Part shown: piece after piece, positions 10,222-25,200 of the stretch
Layout of the letters: each line of letters begins with the position of its first letter
How positions within the stretch are numbered: position 1 is the stretch's first letter
Assembly (NCBI GenBank): GCA_947652115.1
Contig: OX393561.1
Location: forward strand, 5,959,066-6,023,065
Direction of reading: 5' to 3'
From: Blastomussa wellsi
Lineage: Eukaryota; Cnidaria; Anthozoa; Scleractinia; Plerogyridae
Length of the DNA stretch: 64,000 bases
The notes under the pieces: generated by a model
Seen by the model: only the letters and a program-made list of their open reading frames with translations
Told to the model about the DNA's origin: nothing
Database searches by the model: none
Program-made: the position numbers and the translations under genes

Positions 10222-13200
10222 CTGTAATGTACAAACATAAGTGTTCCGTTAACGTTATGACAAGGAGGACGGATAACAATGAAATTAGTTCCTCAGTCAT
10301 TCTCAGTAAGATGCCTTGTACTCTGCGACGCAACTTGTTTTCATATTCATTCATATTTTGCTCCCAAGGGTTAGCGTAGTCAGTAGTGGGGGTTTCCTAC
10401 ACCATAGTGCACCGGTTGGCTCAGTTGGTAGAGCACCGGACTTCAGTGCGGGAGGTCTCGGGTTCTAGTCCCAGACCTGAGAAATTCGCCGACTTCTGCT
10501 ACATATATTAGTAAAAGAAAATGATTATATTGAAACACCTACTATCATACAAAAAGTTGGACTGGCTAAATAGAATTTATTTTACGTTTCAACTGATTTT
10601 TCTTCTCAAAATTCTAACTTTATCGTCTGCACAATTTTGTCTTTATGTAATAATATTAATTTAAAATTTATCTATGTAATAGTACTTATATAAAACCTAA
10701 CCCTCAGTTGTTCTTCTGTCCCGCCTAGATTAGCTTTTGCTACCCGTGGGACAGTGTAATTAATGAAATCAAATATTCATAATAAAGTTTTTGTTGTTGT
10801 TGTTGTTGTTGTTGTTGTTGCACAGGGTCTTACAGTCTTTCCCGTAAAACTGTGAACACCAGAAAAAAATTCTTTAATGTTAATTGTGTAGTGACCGATC
10901 GCAGCAAAGTTCAGGACACGCGAACAAACCTCAAAACCACAAACTAATGACCGTTGCTGTTTGCGGTTTAGTTTTCTCACACCTGATTGGCTTTTTCTTT
11001 GTAACACAATAACATTCCATAAAGTTACATATTAAACATTTCTGGTGTTCACGGTTTTACGGGAAAGACTGTAAAATAACTGCAATGACATCTGAAATGG
11101 TTAGATGTTTTAGTCTTCTCGAATAAGGACGATAAACCGAACGATCCCGTCTCCAGCATCTTCAATGTTACAGTCGGCCCATAAAGCGTAGGGCATGGAG
11201 TTTCCGTTGTTGTGGTCTGATCTTTTGTGATGTGAAGGCTGGGGTGGGAAAATGCTCGAAGATAAAACCGTTAAAGCTCATCCAAAATCCGGGCAAATAA
11301 ATATACAGATTCCAGGTACTGGTGCTTGTCCCGAGTTCCGTACTGACAATGCAGCGACAAGAAGTAATTCCACACATCCTGTCCCTTGGATAGCAACTTG
11401 ACTACCCCTTCCCTCCACCCCCAACAAACATTTCGCCGCACTGCCTCGACCACCCGCCAGTGCCCCTCCCCACTTGGGAGGTGAGAGGTTCTGAGAGTAA
11501 AGTTTCAAGTCAAGCCCACAGAAACACTAAAACTAAGAACCTTGGGCTTGGTGACAAAGCCAATCAAACGTGGCGTTCCATATCATCGGTAACAGTCTGC
11601 TTAACAGAGCGAGTTTCAATTGAATGTCGTAAAACCAAAACCGAAGCAATTACTTTGGCCAATCACAAAGGACGGAGACAATCCAGTGAACCAATCAAAA
11701 CTCGAAGTAATAACACAAAGCGCGGGAAATCTCTCGCGAGTCACGACTGGTTTTGGTTTTACTTCAGGTTAGTTCAAACCAATCACTGAGCTTAGTAATG
11801 CAAAACCAAAGCAATTCGCTAATTACTTTCGACATTCAATTGAAAACCGCTCTAAATGTCTGTTTCCAGTGATACCTGATTTGCAGTCTTCACTATCTTA
11901 GGAGAGTACCTATCCCTCGACTGTGCGATTGCCACAATCTTTCTAATTCCACCGGCGTTACGAACATGTCTGTGTAGAAAGAAAAATAACCTCAGTGACT
12001 ACTACAGTATAACCCCCATTAAACGGCCAGTTCTGAACGTCCAAAAACTAGTACCAGTATAGTGCTGTAAATAAAACCGCTTTCGACCGGCCACCTCTAT
12101 TAAGCGAACGCGACCACCTTTTGGTCGTCCCGATGAGGGTCTTCTATTGTTTTTTTTTTCCACTATTTCGCGGCCAGTAGGAATGGAATATATGTTGTTG
12201 TTGTTCAATTTTATCCTTGGTCTAAATTTTATTTTCCTTCGTTTCAAACTCAGTACCATTCATTACCATACCCAAAACAAAGGCCCTTTGTTCTGAACCA
12301 AGGACAAAATTGAACCACAACATATACGAAGTTTAGCTTTGTTCTTGATGGGCAAGAGTCTAAAATGGAAGGTCCCAATTATTCAAACCAATTTGTTGTC
12401 GTCTTTATGTGATTCTGTGATTTCTTTCTACCCTCTTTTGCAGTGAAATAACGTGGTAATTTTAACAGGGTTAACGCTCACTTTTTACGAACCTCTATTC
12501 TGCGTCAACCTCTACTAAGCGACCACTCGTCCTTTCTGCGAGAGTGGCTGCTTAATTAGGGGTGCAACTGCTTGTACAAAATAGCAGCCACAATTTTGCT
12601 ACAGGGTCTGTCTTCTGCTAGTTGACACTGAACTGATGGTTACTTTCAGTACTAGTTAGAGAATGACCTTGAACTCAATAATGGCAATTCAATCGCAGGA
12701 ACAAGAATTCTTTTTCGGTCTTCGTGATTGTAACCTTCCCAAGATGATCGTAAGAATTCAGTATGCGAATTGCAGCTGTTGTCACTTATGCAGATTTTAG
12801 TGCCCGGCAATGTTAAACTCATGGACTAATTGCCACTTTGAGGCGGCAACACTACCTTCTATTGGCAGCCAGTTGAGAGAAGATGATTTTCATATTGGCC
12901 GGAGTAGCGCAAGAATATATTTTTCCAAACAAAAACGTCTCAAGTTGCGAAGAATTGTAAGAGTTGAATGGGAGGGGGTGACCAGGTAGAACAAAGAGTA
13001 TCGCACAAGTTCAACCAAGACTACTCACCTGCCATTGACTATACTCTTGTTTACAACTTGATGAATTGCACACAAGATAGCGCCGATTGTGTTCTCTTCT
13101 GTTTGGGGATTGGGCGAGTTAAGTTCTGGGAGACGGTGAACGAGATCTTTCACCGCGTATTGACCTGCATGCGAACCACAGGAACACCATTAACGCACTT

Positions 13201-16200
13201 TTATTGATTAAACGCTGAGCATATTTAATCAACAATTAGACAACGAGCCCGAGTTTTCTACGAGCGAATAGTCAACGAGGCGCTCGTAATAAACGAGGGC
13301 GAGTAGTCTCATTGTTTTAGTAGAAACTCTGAATGATTGCAGTCCAAACCCTACAATATTGTGTACTATTGAGCCAAAAATCAAGAAAAACTACCGCTAA
13401 AAGAGCTACGCGCGCGCGGTTGTTTTCTATCGGCGAATAGAAAACAGCGGGAGAACCAATCAGATTGGCAGACTTCCAATAGAACACAGTTGAGTTTCTA
13501 CTAATAATTTTTTTTTAAATTTGACAATGAACCCGAGTTTGCTATGAAGCCCAGCTGAGTTGACCATTGCTCAACGGAAATGAGGGCGAGAAGTCGAATT
13601 CTTTTAGTCGAAACTCTAAAAATTTGAATACAGCCCAAGCCTACAATTATAGGTTCTTTTAAGCCAAAAATCAAGAGAAATTGGTTCTTTAAGGTCATTT
13701 TCAAACTTTGCCTATCGGCTGCTTGGGTTATAAAAACTTACTAAAACACAGATTATTCCCTCTCGATTTTCTGTCTCGTTGATTCGGGTTTCGTCCTCAT
13801 CCACTATCACGCCATAGAAATCTCGAGCTCAGAACCAATCATATTGGCGAATTTCCAACAGAACACGACTGATTTTCAACTTATACTATTTACACTAGCA
13901 ACTAAACAGAAGTAAGTGAATATACCTATAAGATCTTTGTTCCTCGGGTCGATTGCAAGATTTCTTAGCGCAGTAGACGTAGCCCTGACAACAGGGTCGT
14001 GATTCATTCGTAACAGTTCCACGAAGATGGGAAGACCTTTCTCTTTCCGCACAGCAGAACGCATAATCATTGACCACTATAAAAGGAGAAAAAACTAATA
14101 AACACCATCATCAAACGTAACTACTTTGCACGAGTTGGCACGTAACGCTCCTTCAAACGTGTCATCTGCGTGATATTTTGGCTTCGTGTAACCTGCGTAG
14201 CCGGCGGGATTTGGGTATACGAGCTACTCACTCTCAATCTCTCACACGGCTTCGCCGCTCCAACGACGGACTCCCCAAGAACAGAACACTTCGCCGCGAA
14301 TCCCGCCAGCTACGCAGGCTAGGCTTCATGATGACTGGTTAGCTCAGTTGGTAGAGCGTCGGACTACTGTGTGTTAATGCTCGGCATATTAGAGGTCTAA
14401 CAAACCTCATCAACCAGAGGGTAAACAAACTTATGAAGATGATATGATGACGATGTCCCCAGGTGAAGGGAATAGAGAGTTTTAGCAAGTAGGACGGCAA
14501 GTCGGGAACGGCACCGGGAACGCCACAAAACAATAGGTTTAATGAGCAAAAACAATAGCTCTGCACGGGCGTTTCATAGTTTTGTACATTTGTGCCCTCA
14601 TCTGCAAAACAACAACGTGAAATGACCAAATTTTATGTTTTCTCGAAAACGTAAGCGCATGGCGGCAATGTTTTCTTTCTCTTTCCTTACTTTAACGCCG
14701 TTCATAGTAATTTTGGACAGTTCGTCAGCGTTTTCCAAGTTAAACAAATTTCAATAATTGCGAAAGCGTCACGGAAACGAGAAGTTGTATTTCGAAATGA
14801 CGTTTTCGTTGCCGTCGCCGTTGCTAAAACTCCCTATTAGTTGCGTGACGAAAAGCACAAGGAGGTCTCCCAGCTATTACCACACCTCACAATGGGTGAC
14901 CCAATCAGCTGTTGTATCAAGGAAAGCAGTTCTGTGAATTCTTTTGGCTTGTCACGCAATCTTGAGGAGGAAATATAGCGTGACGAGTCAAAACAACGTC
15001 TGCGTAGGAGGCTATGAAAGAGTTCGCCCGAACTACTGTTGACCCTGGGTGAGGGGAGGGCTGGGAGGAAATGTCACACTAACAGAAAACCATTCCCCCC
15101 TCCCACCAGGTCGGGGGTTAGGCATGGAAAAATTTCCTCCATCTCGTAAAATATTCTTCTAACAAAATACTGCAAGACTCGAAAAAATAAGCAGCAAAAC
15201 GAGAAACAAGAATGTTTAACGAGGCATACCCTCCAGCCGCACGCTGTTAGATTATGTATGGCTCCTGCTGAACCTTCTAATGTCTCAGGATTGGCTGATT
15301 CCGCCATGATTGACAGATACGACTTGGCAATCTCCGGTTGCCATAACAACTCCACTCCTTCTACGGGATCCTTCCTTGATTGCGGTTGTTCTATTGTTCC
15401 TTTTCTTTTCTTATTCTTCTTAGTTCCCGTCCCGCATCCCGCCATACATCCCGGGTCCTGTTTGTCCGGTTCTTTGCCAGGATGGACGGGTACAGGGGCG
15501 TCTTTGTATCTCTCTCTATCAACTTCGTTTTCTAGTCGGTAAGACAGGTTGCGAAGAATACAGACGGAGTTTTCTACACACTGAAAAGCAGGCAACAAAA
15601 GTCGTTAGCGAACTGTTTATGGTGAGCTTCTATGAACAATAAGCTTTTGACATCAATGGACTCGAAATTGCAAATTATGATCGCGGACATGTTACGACTT
15701 TGTACTGCTTGATGTTTATACACTACAGCATCAAACGATGACAGTTTGACAAATGACAGTCTGGTGAAAGGCAAAGCCACGAGCGAGTCCATTATCAAGG
15801 ACGATCAAGCATTCGAAAACCTGCGCAGCCTCCGAAGCTGGGAAATATATCGATCTATATGGCTGCTTAGCCAATCAAATTACGAGTTTTGCAAAACGCA
15901 CCTTATTGTCAACGTCATTTTTGCCAAGGGGGGCCCTAATAATCCACACAAACGAGTCCACAAGTCCATCACAGTCCCTCATTACTCGTCGCGCCTCGGG
16001 CCCAGCCGAGGACACGTTTCTCAGCACACCACTAGCATTACGGAACACTGTGGTCCATTTTATTGAAGGCAGAGGAGCGGTGCTGTTGGCAACGGCCCTA
16101 CTCCATCCAGAGTATGGGATTATGATAATAGTCACCATTACTATCAGGCAAATCTCGAGGATGCGGAGCTTTAGATCCTGCGCAAAAGAACAAAGAAACT

Positions 16201-19200
16201 TATTACAATCAAGAACGGTTTACCTAAACTGCAAATTAGTCATCACGCAAAGGTAATGTTCTCCTCATTCCGAAAAGCACTAGCATAAATCTTCACCTGA
16301 AAAGTGAACCGGCTCAAGGCATTTTATTCGCTTCTTCAGGGGTGTAGCGTGGTTTTTCCGTCTAGGTGCGCAAGGAAAGAGAAGGTAATCGAGCACCGAA
16401 TGCGCTTGCCACTTGGGGGGTCTGGGAAATATTTAGGGCCTCGGAAATGCCATTTCCCATGTTTTTTGGGGGAAAGTTTCATAAATCAAAGCATGAAATA
16501 AATAAACATATATTTTTTTAGATTTCCGAGGCACGCACGTGCATTTAGTGTGCCCCATCGATTGCTACAAATTTCCATTTACATCAAGCATTTTGAGCCT
16601 GGTGGCCCGTACCGCCAGAGCTTATCCCGATTTCCTTAGCACGAAGCGGCGGAGAATATTTCTACTCCCCCCCCCCCCCCCCCCCCTTCGCTGGATAGGA
16701 TGCTACTTCATGGTAAAGTTACTCCCAGCAGTAAATTCGCCGGTCCCCATGGGAATAGAGTCTTGCCCAAGAACACAATGCAGTGCTCCGGTCAGGACTA
16801 GAACCCAGACCCGATCCGCAGTCTTTTAGGAGTCTCCCTCTGTGGTATCTATGGCAATGACTTCCGGTAAATAATAAAAAAAGTATCGTTGATAATTGAG
16901 ATTGAATTAATTGAAAATAAAGACAGTTGTGCTGCGTCCTCCAATGGCTCTGCTAGCAATGATATACATTATTAAGCTTGACAAAGAACTTACTTCACAA
17001 GACGACAGGTTCCATAACACACCCAAGACTACTTCTTTCACCTGAAAACAAAAAAAAACATGTTAGCCAAATGAAACACCTTTTGTTTATGGCGTTCGGC
17101 ATGTTAGCGATTAGCACGAAGAACGTCGAGCGGGATTTTCACTCGCCATTCTCAGTTCTCACTGACTCCAGCTATGCAAACGCCTGGAACAGGTTAACAT
17201 TTCTCAAAAATGAATTCAGGTATCTCATGTATCTTCTACCTCTGAATTACATAGTCTAAAAATAGGTTTTAAAGATTCTCATGCCAGGTAATCGGGGACT
17301 TCTCTCCTAGTCATTGTCTGTATTATCCTTTTTCTTTTTAAAGGTTTCTACCATCGATACGCTCTCACAGAGATACGCTTTCTACGCATTCATTCGCTTG
17401 CCATCCCCCAGCCCTGCACGAACTATTGTCATTCCTACAGCGGAATAGTCTGCTTTTGGATATTCGACAGTTGCCCTTATACACGGCTTCCTTGTACAGC
17501 AGGTTTTATCATTTATTTTATTGTAGTAGTTATTTGTAATTTAAATTGTATAGCTAGTTAGATTAATTTAATTCTATATTGTAAAGTCCTGAAGGAAATA
17601 CCGTGTCCAAATAAAGATTTTACCTCACCTTACCTTACCTTACAGATTTCTGTGCATTTATCGTTTGAATTAAAATAAAGTACATTTTCTGTTTCCTTAC
17701 CTCGTCTCTCCTCGTTCTTTTTAACAATCGAATCAAAGCTTCGATACCATAGCACTCAGCAATAGCCAACTGAAAGAGAGAAGGCTGTAAGCAAGCTTGT
17801 TTGTAGTTAGATGGTACAGTATCTTCAATGATTATATGCGTGTGGAAGGTCGTACGTTCAAAAACTCCTGTCGGAGGAATCCGAACTTGGAAATTTTTAG
17901 ACAGTTAACCCGTGTCGCCTTCTCCCTCCCCCCCCCCCGAAATTGGAAATTTTTAGCCAAGCAATCTGCGTCGCCTTCTCCCTCCCCACCCCCCACTGTA
18001 CTCACCTTGTTCTCGTCCCGTGCTTTGCTGTATGATAAATTCCTCAAACTCGCCGCGGCTGATCGGTGAACCTCTTCTAACTCATGATCAAGCAAGCGAA
18101 CTAATATTGGAATCCCACCAAGTTCTCTGTTAAAATAATAACAACAATTTAAACCTTACCGTAACATACTAATGACGTCATCCGGTTTTACTATACGAAA
18201 ACCCAGGCTCAAAGATCACGAAATGCATTCGAGGCTGCAACGCACTTGTGTGTCATGTAAGTGATGAGTCACGCAAATTCAGGCGGAAAGTCAGTGACAA
18301 AGAACAACCCTAGGATTGGAATTACCTGCCGTTCTAAAAGGGAGGCCTTTGGGGAATTTCAATTATAGAAAAGTGCATGGATCAGCAGTGAACAAGATGA
18401 AGAAAGGAAGAGATAGCCACTCGTTATACTTATGCCCTTAGTGAACAGTTTAATCGCAGGCCCGAAAAACTGGCTGTTTATGCAGACAGCGTATATACGC
18501 TACACTTCATTTATGAGCCACATTTTGAGCTAACTCACCGAACTTTAACCTTGACTTGTTCATCACTGTAGGACAGATGTTGCAGATAATTGGCTGAGTT
18601 CACGATAAGTGTGACATCATCAGTTTGTAAATATTCGATCAAGTCCTGCAGGTCAGGCTCGTGCGCGTAAGTCTTTCTCTCTGCAAACAATATCAACACT
18701 TGCGTTACTTACGAAAATAACGCAATCACCTTTGTCACGAAAGGTGAAGTCACTTGCATAGTAAATACAGCAATACGATATTTTCATAACCAGGGAACAC
18801 TTTAGTCTGAGACGCAACAAACAGAAATCTGTGTAGCGTCTCTTACTGGTTGCTGCAAAGTTACGCGTTTTCGCACGAGAGTAATAACCAATCCAGGGGC
18901 TACACGTATCCCTGTAAAGTTACGTCATTAGTCTGGTGTCTAGCCTGCGCAGCAGTCGATTCCTTTCCAAACGCGCCGTGCGATCGAACGAAAGAACGAA
19001 CGCGCGAATAGCAGACGAGCTAGACTGCTATACAGGCTATCTGGTGTCCAGTTCCTGACGTCTTTTGAAGTAAGGTTGGAATGGGGTCGAGACTATCTTG
19101 GGAAAACAACAGAAAATAGTTTTTATGAACCAAGGTGAAAAAAATCACAGACACCACTGACAGCAAAAGGTAAGAACGCTTTTGAACGATATCATTTTAA

Positions 19201-22200
19201 TCTCTAAACGAGCATTTTCTATGACGACTTTATAAGCTTTTTTAATTTTCGTTGAGAACCAACCTGCATAGAGATCCCTCTCGGTTTTGCCATCGTCTTC
19301 GTAATCTGCCAGCCAGCGGTTACACGGAAAGATCCAGCACTCATCATGAATAATGATCACCACCTCCTCCAGGTACCATCCTGTCCCCAGACCACGCCCA
19401 TCATGGCCGATACGGATCTTCTCAAGCTATACGAGTGAGGAAAAGTGTAACAGTTATTCAAAGGCAAATTCGCAGCAACGGAAGGCACGGAAAATTTTTC
19501 GTTCTAAGATTGTAGGTTGGGGAAAGATGACAGCTAAAATCACTTGTGGTTGGTGTTACCAACATGCTGTTAACCTGTAAAATACTTAAATAACAATTAT
19601 TCCATTCGCCCTTGTTGGATATGAAGTGATAAAATAACCAGCGAGCGCGTAGCGCGAGTTGGTTATAATCACTTCATATCCAACAAGGGCGAATGGAATA
19701 ATTGTTTTTGGACAAAAGACATTTTAAGTCACGCGTCACGCAATTTAATGCGTAGTTTTCTGCAGAGAATTGGATTTCATTTTTGATTGACAGTTATTTT
19801 TATTGTGTAATTCGCACGCGGTCAGGTTTTTTAGTGTCGGTACCGTAGACGTCGCTAGAGTCGAGAGCAATGGAAAAAGCTAGGGAAATCGTGAATTAAA
19901 CCGTGAGTTTACTGTTCTGAATTACCGTTTGTTGTCTACGCAACAGTTTTAGTAAATTCTCAAACCATATCTCTTGAATTTTTGTGGGAGACAGCTCCTG
20001 AAACCTGCCAGTGTCGGCCATTATAGAGGGCTGAAGTTAAAAACTTGGCGCACTATTTTCCATATGACGTAAAACTCCGACTATTGGCTAATAGTCGGAG
20101 TTTTTTAGCCAATCAAAAAGCTAGAAATGCAATAGTCGGAGCTGAGAATATACTAAACGCTGTTAGCCTGTGCCTTCCACGCATACGTAAAACCGCTACA
20201 AGAGACGTTTACGCTATCACACATTCGGTCAGTCCGTAATTTAGCTTTTTAAGAACTTCTTTCATAAGAGTATCTCGTAAAAAAAGAAATCGTTTCGGTG
20301 GCTAGTTGGTAGTTAGATTAACGGGTTACGGCTTAACGTTTGGTTAACTTCGGTTAAGCTCGGGTTATTTCCCGTTACGTTCGGGTTAAGTTTGGGTCAG
20401 CTCGGTTATGTTCAGGTGGCCTGAAAGGGGTTATAATTAAGCTAGGAATGGCGATAATAACATGGCTCTCCACACTGGTGGATAAATGGGTGCCGGAGAA
20501 ATACTGCTGGGGGGGGGGGGGGGGTTAACCCTGCGATGGACAAGCACCCCATCCAGGGCGGAGTAAAAATATTCTTAGCTGCTTAACGCTACAGAAACCG
20601 GGATAAGCTTCGGCAGTATGGGCCACAAGGGATGAGGCTTTACCATTATTTATTGACCACGGCTAGACAAGCACACTTACATTTCCAACATCAACTGTTT
20701 GCAAGTTGATCTTGGTGTTCATCCCGCGTTGAAATTTGTCTTTGGTGTCGCAAATTTGTTTGAGTTCAATGACTCCGGTGTCGCCTTTATCGCCAAAAAC
20801 CTGAAGGTAGATATTGGAATCTGTCCCACCATTCTTCATATTCCCTGTCTTAATCCTCACACTGTAATCAGAAACTGCAGAAGAAAACAATATTTGCATG
20901 AATACAAGACACACGGCATTACTGCTGTACTGCGGCCACAGAGCCCTTAAAGTGCACCTAACCACAAAATACTTTTTTCGCTAGAATAAACCAATTTGAA
21001 ACGCATTGCACCTTTTTACCAAATTCTGACTATTTATACCATTCAAAAGTTACGATAACCTGTGCATCATTTGTTCCACGACCGAGTCAGAAGGGGCGTG
21101 AGTCTATTCCCGATTTGACGTCACAAACTGATTTGCATGCATGTTTACAAAGAGTTGATGTGATACAAATCATTTTGTGACGTCAAATCAGGAATAGACC
21201 CACACCCCTTCTGACTCGGCCGTGTAACAAATGATGCACAGTTTTTCATAACGTTTGAATGCTATAGATAGCCAGAATTTGGTAAAAAGGAGAAACGAAA
21301 GGTGCAATGCGTTTTAAACTGGTGCAAAGGTATATTTTAGCAAAAAAAAATATTTTGGGGTTAGGTGCACTTTAAAAGACCCCAGTCGGCCACGCCTTTG
21401 TTATTGTTTACATGCGAGTTTCAGTATTACATTTTACGCGGGGCGTGTCGAAACGTATAAAAAAAACTGAGAAGCTTGCTAAAGGTAATAAAACACTACC
21501 AGTAACAACTTACAGCAATGCAATAAGAATTCCCTTCACTATACAATTTCCATAATCTCGATGACATCGAAAAAGGCGGAGGCTGACTCGGGTCCTTTGA
21601 CTAGCGTTAACACTGAGAACTTTGACATACTTTAGTCCTGTGTTCGGTTATCAAAAGGCGGCTAGCGTTAATCCAGGATTAAAAATTAAAAAATTAATTT
21701 GGATTTCTCTTCAATAAAAGCGTATACGAGGATAACGTTTTGTGAAGTTTTTTCTTAGTGTAAGGCAAACCTGAACGTAATTCAATATTAAAAGGTAAAT
21801 ACTCTGCAAAGCTTCAAAACTTCATAAAAAAATTACTCTAACCCTGGGTTAGCTCATTCGTGCTTTGAACAACTGGGCCCATTAAATGGAAATGAGTTTC
21901 ATTTGCAAGACAGTGAGCATGCAAACAAAACTCATTTCCGTATGAAAGGTTAACCTTGTGCATCAGGACTTGTTTTCAAACTGAGTTCGGGTTATGTTCC
22001 GGTACGTTCGGTTTAATTTCGGTTAACGTAATAAATCTCTCAGAAATGACTCAATGGCTATGTGCATGAATCTTCAAAGCTGTCACGCAAGCTTATCGCC
22101 TTCTAAGCTTTTAGCTGCTTAAACTGCAATTTAACTCACCTGGTTGCTTAGGATAAAGCTCTTTGTCTGCATATCCCACACCCTGCTCCTCAGCCACCCA

Positions 22201-25200
22201 GGCATGGCACGGGAAGATGAGGTGCTCCCCCCTGACAGCACTGTTCAATATCACCTCCTCGACGTACCAGTCTGACGCGGCACCACGCCCATCATGACCG
22301 ACACGAAGCTTCTCTACCTGCAAGACGAAGAACAACATTTCTGAGAAGAACTCAGCTAGGGTCACCGACACTGAGGTGAATAATTGTTTTAGTATATGCA
22401 ACACACATGACGTTGAATAACAAGCAGACCAAAATATCACTTTATTTCTGACAATTTTTCAACAAATGGTCAGAAATTTTCGTTCTATTCTCTTTCGCTT
22501 CGCTCAGCCGAATAGAAAACATTTCTATTATAAGTAATAACGCAAAGACAACAGTTAGTGGAGGGAGCCGCCAGCAATTATCGAGTTTATTAGAAAATTC
22601 TGAATAGTGTTAAATACAAGAGTCGTGATAAATAGTAAAAAATACAATACAGTGAAAATAAGCGTATGACAAACAATCAAGAAAATAACAAAATAAGTGG
22701 AATGAAAAAATAGCCTCGAGTAAACTGGTCGGCGTCAAGTGGTGTGATATTAACAAGGAGTGGTTTATAAAGGGCCTGATTGCCCCCCTATGGGAGTAGC
22801 TAACAATACAAGCTCATTAACAACTAAAAGAAATACATTGATGCTCATCCGCGCTTACATCAAGTCACATGACAAGTCAGGTGAGCAAGCAAACGAAGTG
22901 AAAAGAAACGAACGATAAAAACGTTGCATGATCGACATTTTTTTACATCTGACGCTCTGTCGTGTTAACACTTCAATGTTTTGCTGGGCGTTGCTTTCTG
23001 GGATGAGTGACGGTGAACTTCAACGCACTGGCAGTGAAATGGCTCGTCTGGAGAGGAGTCAGCGCTGTGTTGTGGACTTGCAATAAATACTGTTAAACCA
23101 AACTTTGTTGTCATTGTTTTATTTTTCGGAACAGCACTTCTTGTTTACTTTATTTCGCTTCGCCTGCTCGGAGGTGAATAGTACTGGTTAATCTCTTCCG
23201 TGTTAACCAATCGAAAAGCACTATTCCCTTGTGTGGAATATACTAACCTTAACTAAACCAAGTTCTCAAATGTGATTGGTTCTTACCGCGCAATAAGCTG
23301 AAGTGTCCAATAAAGCTTGCGTGCTACGCATGCGGGCGTTCTTTATTTGCTTCCTTGTTATGACTGTATACTCCTTGATATTTCTAGAATTTTGAGTTTC
23401 AAAATCGCTTTGGGGTTTCGCTTTGTCTATTCTTTTTTCTCGAAGTTTGTTACTGTTACGATTAATTAGCAACAGGACTTAGTGACGTCCAATTCTGCCT
23501 GTAATCATACTCGCTGCGCGGTCGCCGATTTTCTTAATCACTCGTATGCCTGCAGACCGAACTGGACTCCACTCAGTCCTATTACCATTATTTATCATCT
23601 GAAGGTCGTGTAGGTTGCGGGACTGGCTAAACAGGCGAGTCTCTTAGCTTCACATGGCTCACTTCATTCTCGACCCAAGACACTGAGACAGGCAGGAGGA
23701 TCGGATGTATTCATGCTGTTGAAATGCACTGACCCCCGTGCACTATCATGAGCACCACTTAGTCAAAACAAAAAACACATTTACACCAACAGACACCTCA
23801 AAAATATATTCTAGCTTTGTTAAAATGGTTATTCCAGTTCACCGAGGTTACAAAAGGGATACTTACATGAGTTTCATAGGCGTGACTTTTTGATCGCAAA
23901 TTGAAAAAGTGTGGCAGACTTTTCAAAGTAAGCTCTTGTGTCTTGGATGAATTGTTAAAAACCAATTACTTAGTCATAAATTCAACTTCGTTAAAACTAC
24001 ATGTTTCGTTATAACCAAAATACGCGTGGTAGCACCCCGTAAATAATCAATATTTCACGGTTCAATACCTTGCCAACATCACCAGCCTCCAACGTGAAGT
24101 AATCCGTCTGCCCTCGTTCAAACAAGTTCTCCATCATTCCCGATTTCTTAAGCTGTACATGCCCTGTGTCTCCCTTATCACCGTACACCTGAACCCACAC
24201 ACTGGCGTCTGTTCCTGCATTCTTCTCATCGCCTGTCTTAATGGCCAGGTGATACAGACCTGTAACAACAATAAACATAAAAAAACATGTTAAAATAGTG
24301 TCTCATCTGATTATCCAAAGCCATCTTTCCTATAACCAGAAGATATTACAAAATACCACCACATATACAAATAAATTACGTAAAAAATTCTGCTCAACAA
24401 AATAGGACAAGAATTTTGTCGTACTGTTTTAAAACGAGTGCTCTTGTTTTATGAATCTTAGTTTTGATGCGCATGAAAATGGACGTGTAGTCAGTCGGGG
24501 GAACGATGAAATCCCGCCTGTAAGACGGGATTGAGCCCACGGTTTTGGTCCCTGAAGTTGCTAAGCAACATCACGTGTTTGCTCACTCGATTGCTTTCGG
24601 TGTATCCGCAAGCTCTCACTCTAGTTTTTGATTGGATGAAATATGTAGGAAACTCTTTGAGTGCCTAAAAAACGAAGATATGCCAAAAACCACTACTTGT
24701 TCGGCCGAGTGTAATGAAACACCTATTCGTGTGTTAAACGCTTCACACACTTCACACTTTATTATTTTTAAGTGAGATATTACAAAAAAGGGCAAAGACT
24801 TGTTGCAACACAGAGGCAAACTACAGCTCGGAAATGGGGTAGTGTAGCAGCTATCCAAAACTACTTTTGTTTGTTATTGTAAGCAGCTTCTATTGTTTTC
24901 AAGACAAAGTCATTGTTTCAATTGTTGAGTCTTTTGTTTAGGGCTAGGGTATCAAACCAATCACATTATATGTTAGGAAAGCTGCTACATCGCCCCGGAA
25001 ATGGCTAATTCAGTGGAGTGGTTTTCATTTGAGTGCCGAAAGTAATTCGTGACTTAGTGATTGGTTCAAATAGATCGTGTCATTATTTTGACCAATCAGA
25101 AGTAAAACCGAAACCAATCGTGACTCGCTCGTGCACATTTTCCCGCGCTTCGAACAAGTGTCCTTGTAATTGGCCAGAGTGACTGCTCTGGTTTTGGTTT

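Larger units (their letters stand above)
10230..11870. other. last catenin intron, packed with mobile-element remnants
   Basis: Contents in order: a SINE at 10409-10820, a TA-flanked inverted-repeat element at 10831-11073, a segment at 11080-11210 related to 1795-1930, and a segment at 11470-11870 related to 25020-25210 (shared CCAATCA, AAAACCGAAACCAAT-type runs). No further exon is needed: exon 31 joins exon 32 in frame. Confidence 0.55.

Noticed and set aside
11876..11910. earlier donor for exon 31 at 11909 (GATAG then GTACTC)
   Set aside because: It leaves a phase gap needing an unseen microexon. Extending to the CAG-GTATCA donor at 11875 gives [12 protein letters not shown], matches the family, and joins exon 32 in frame.
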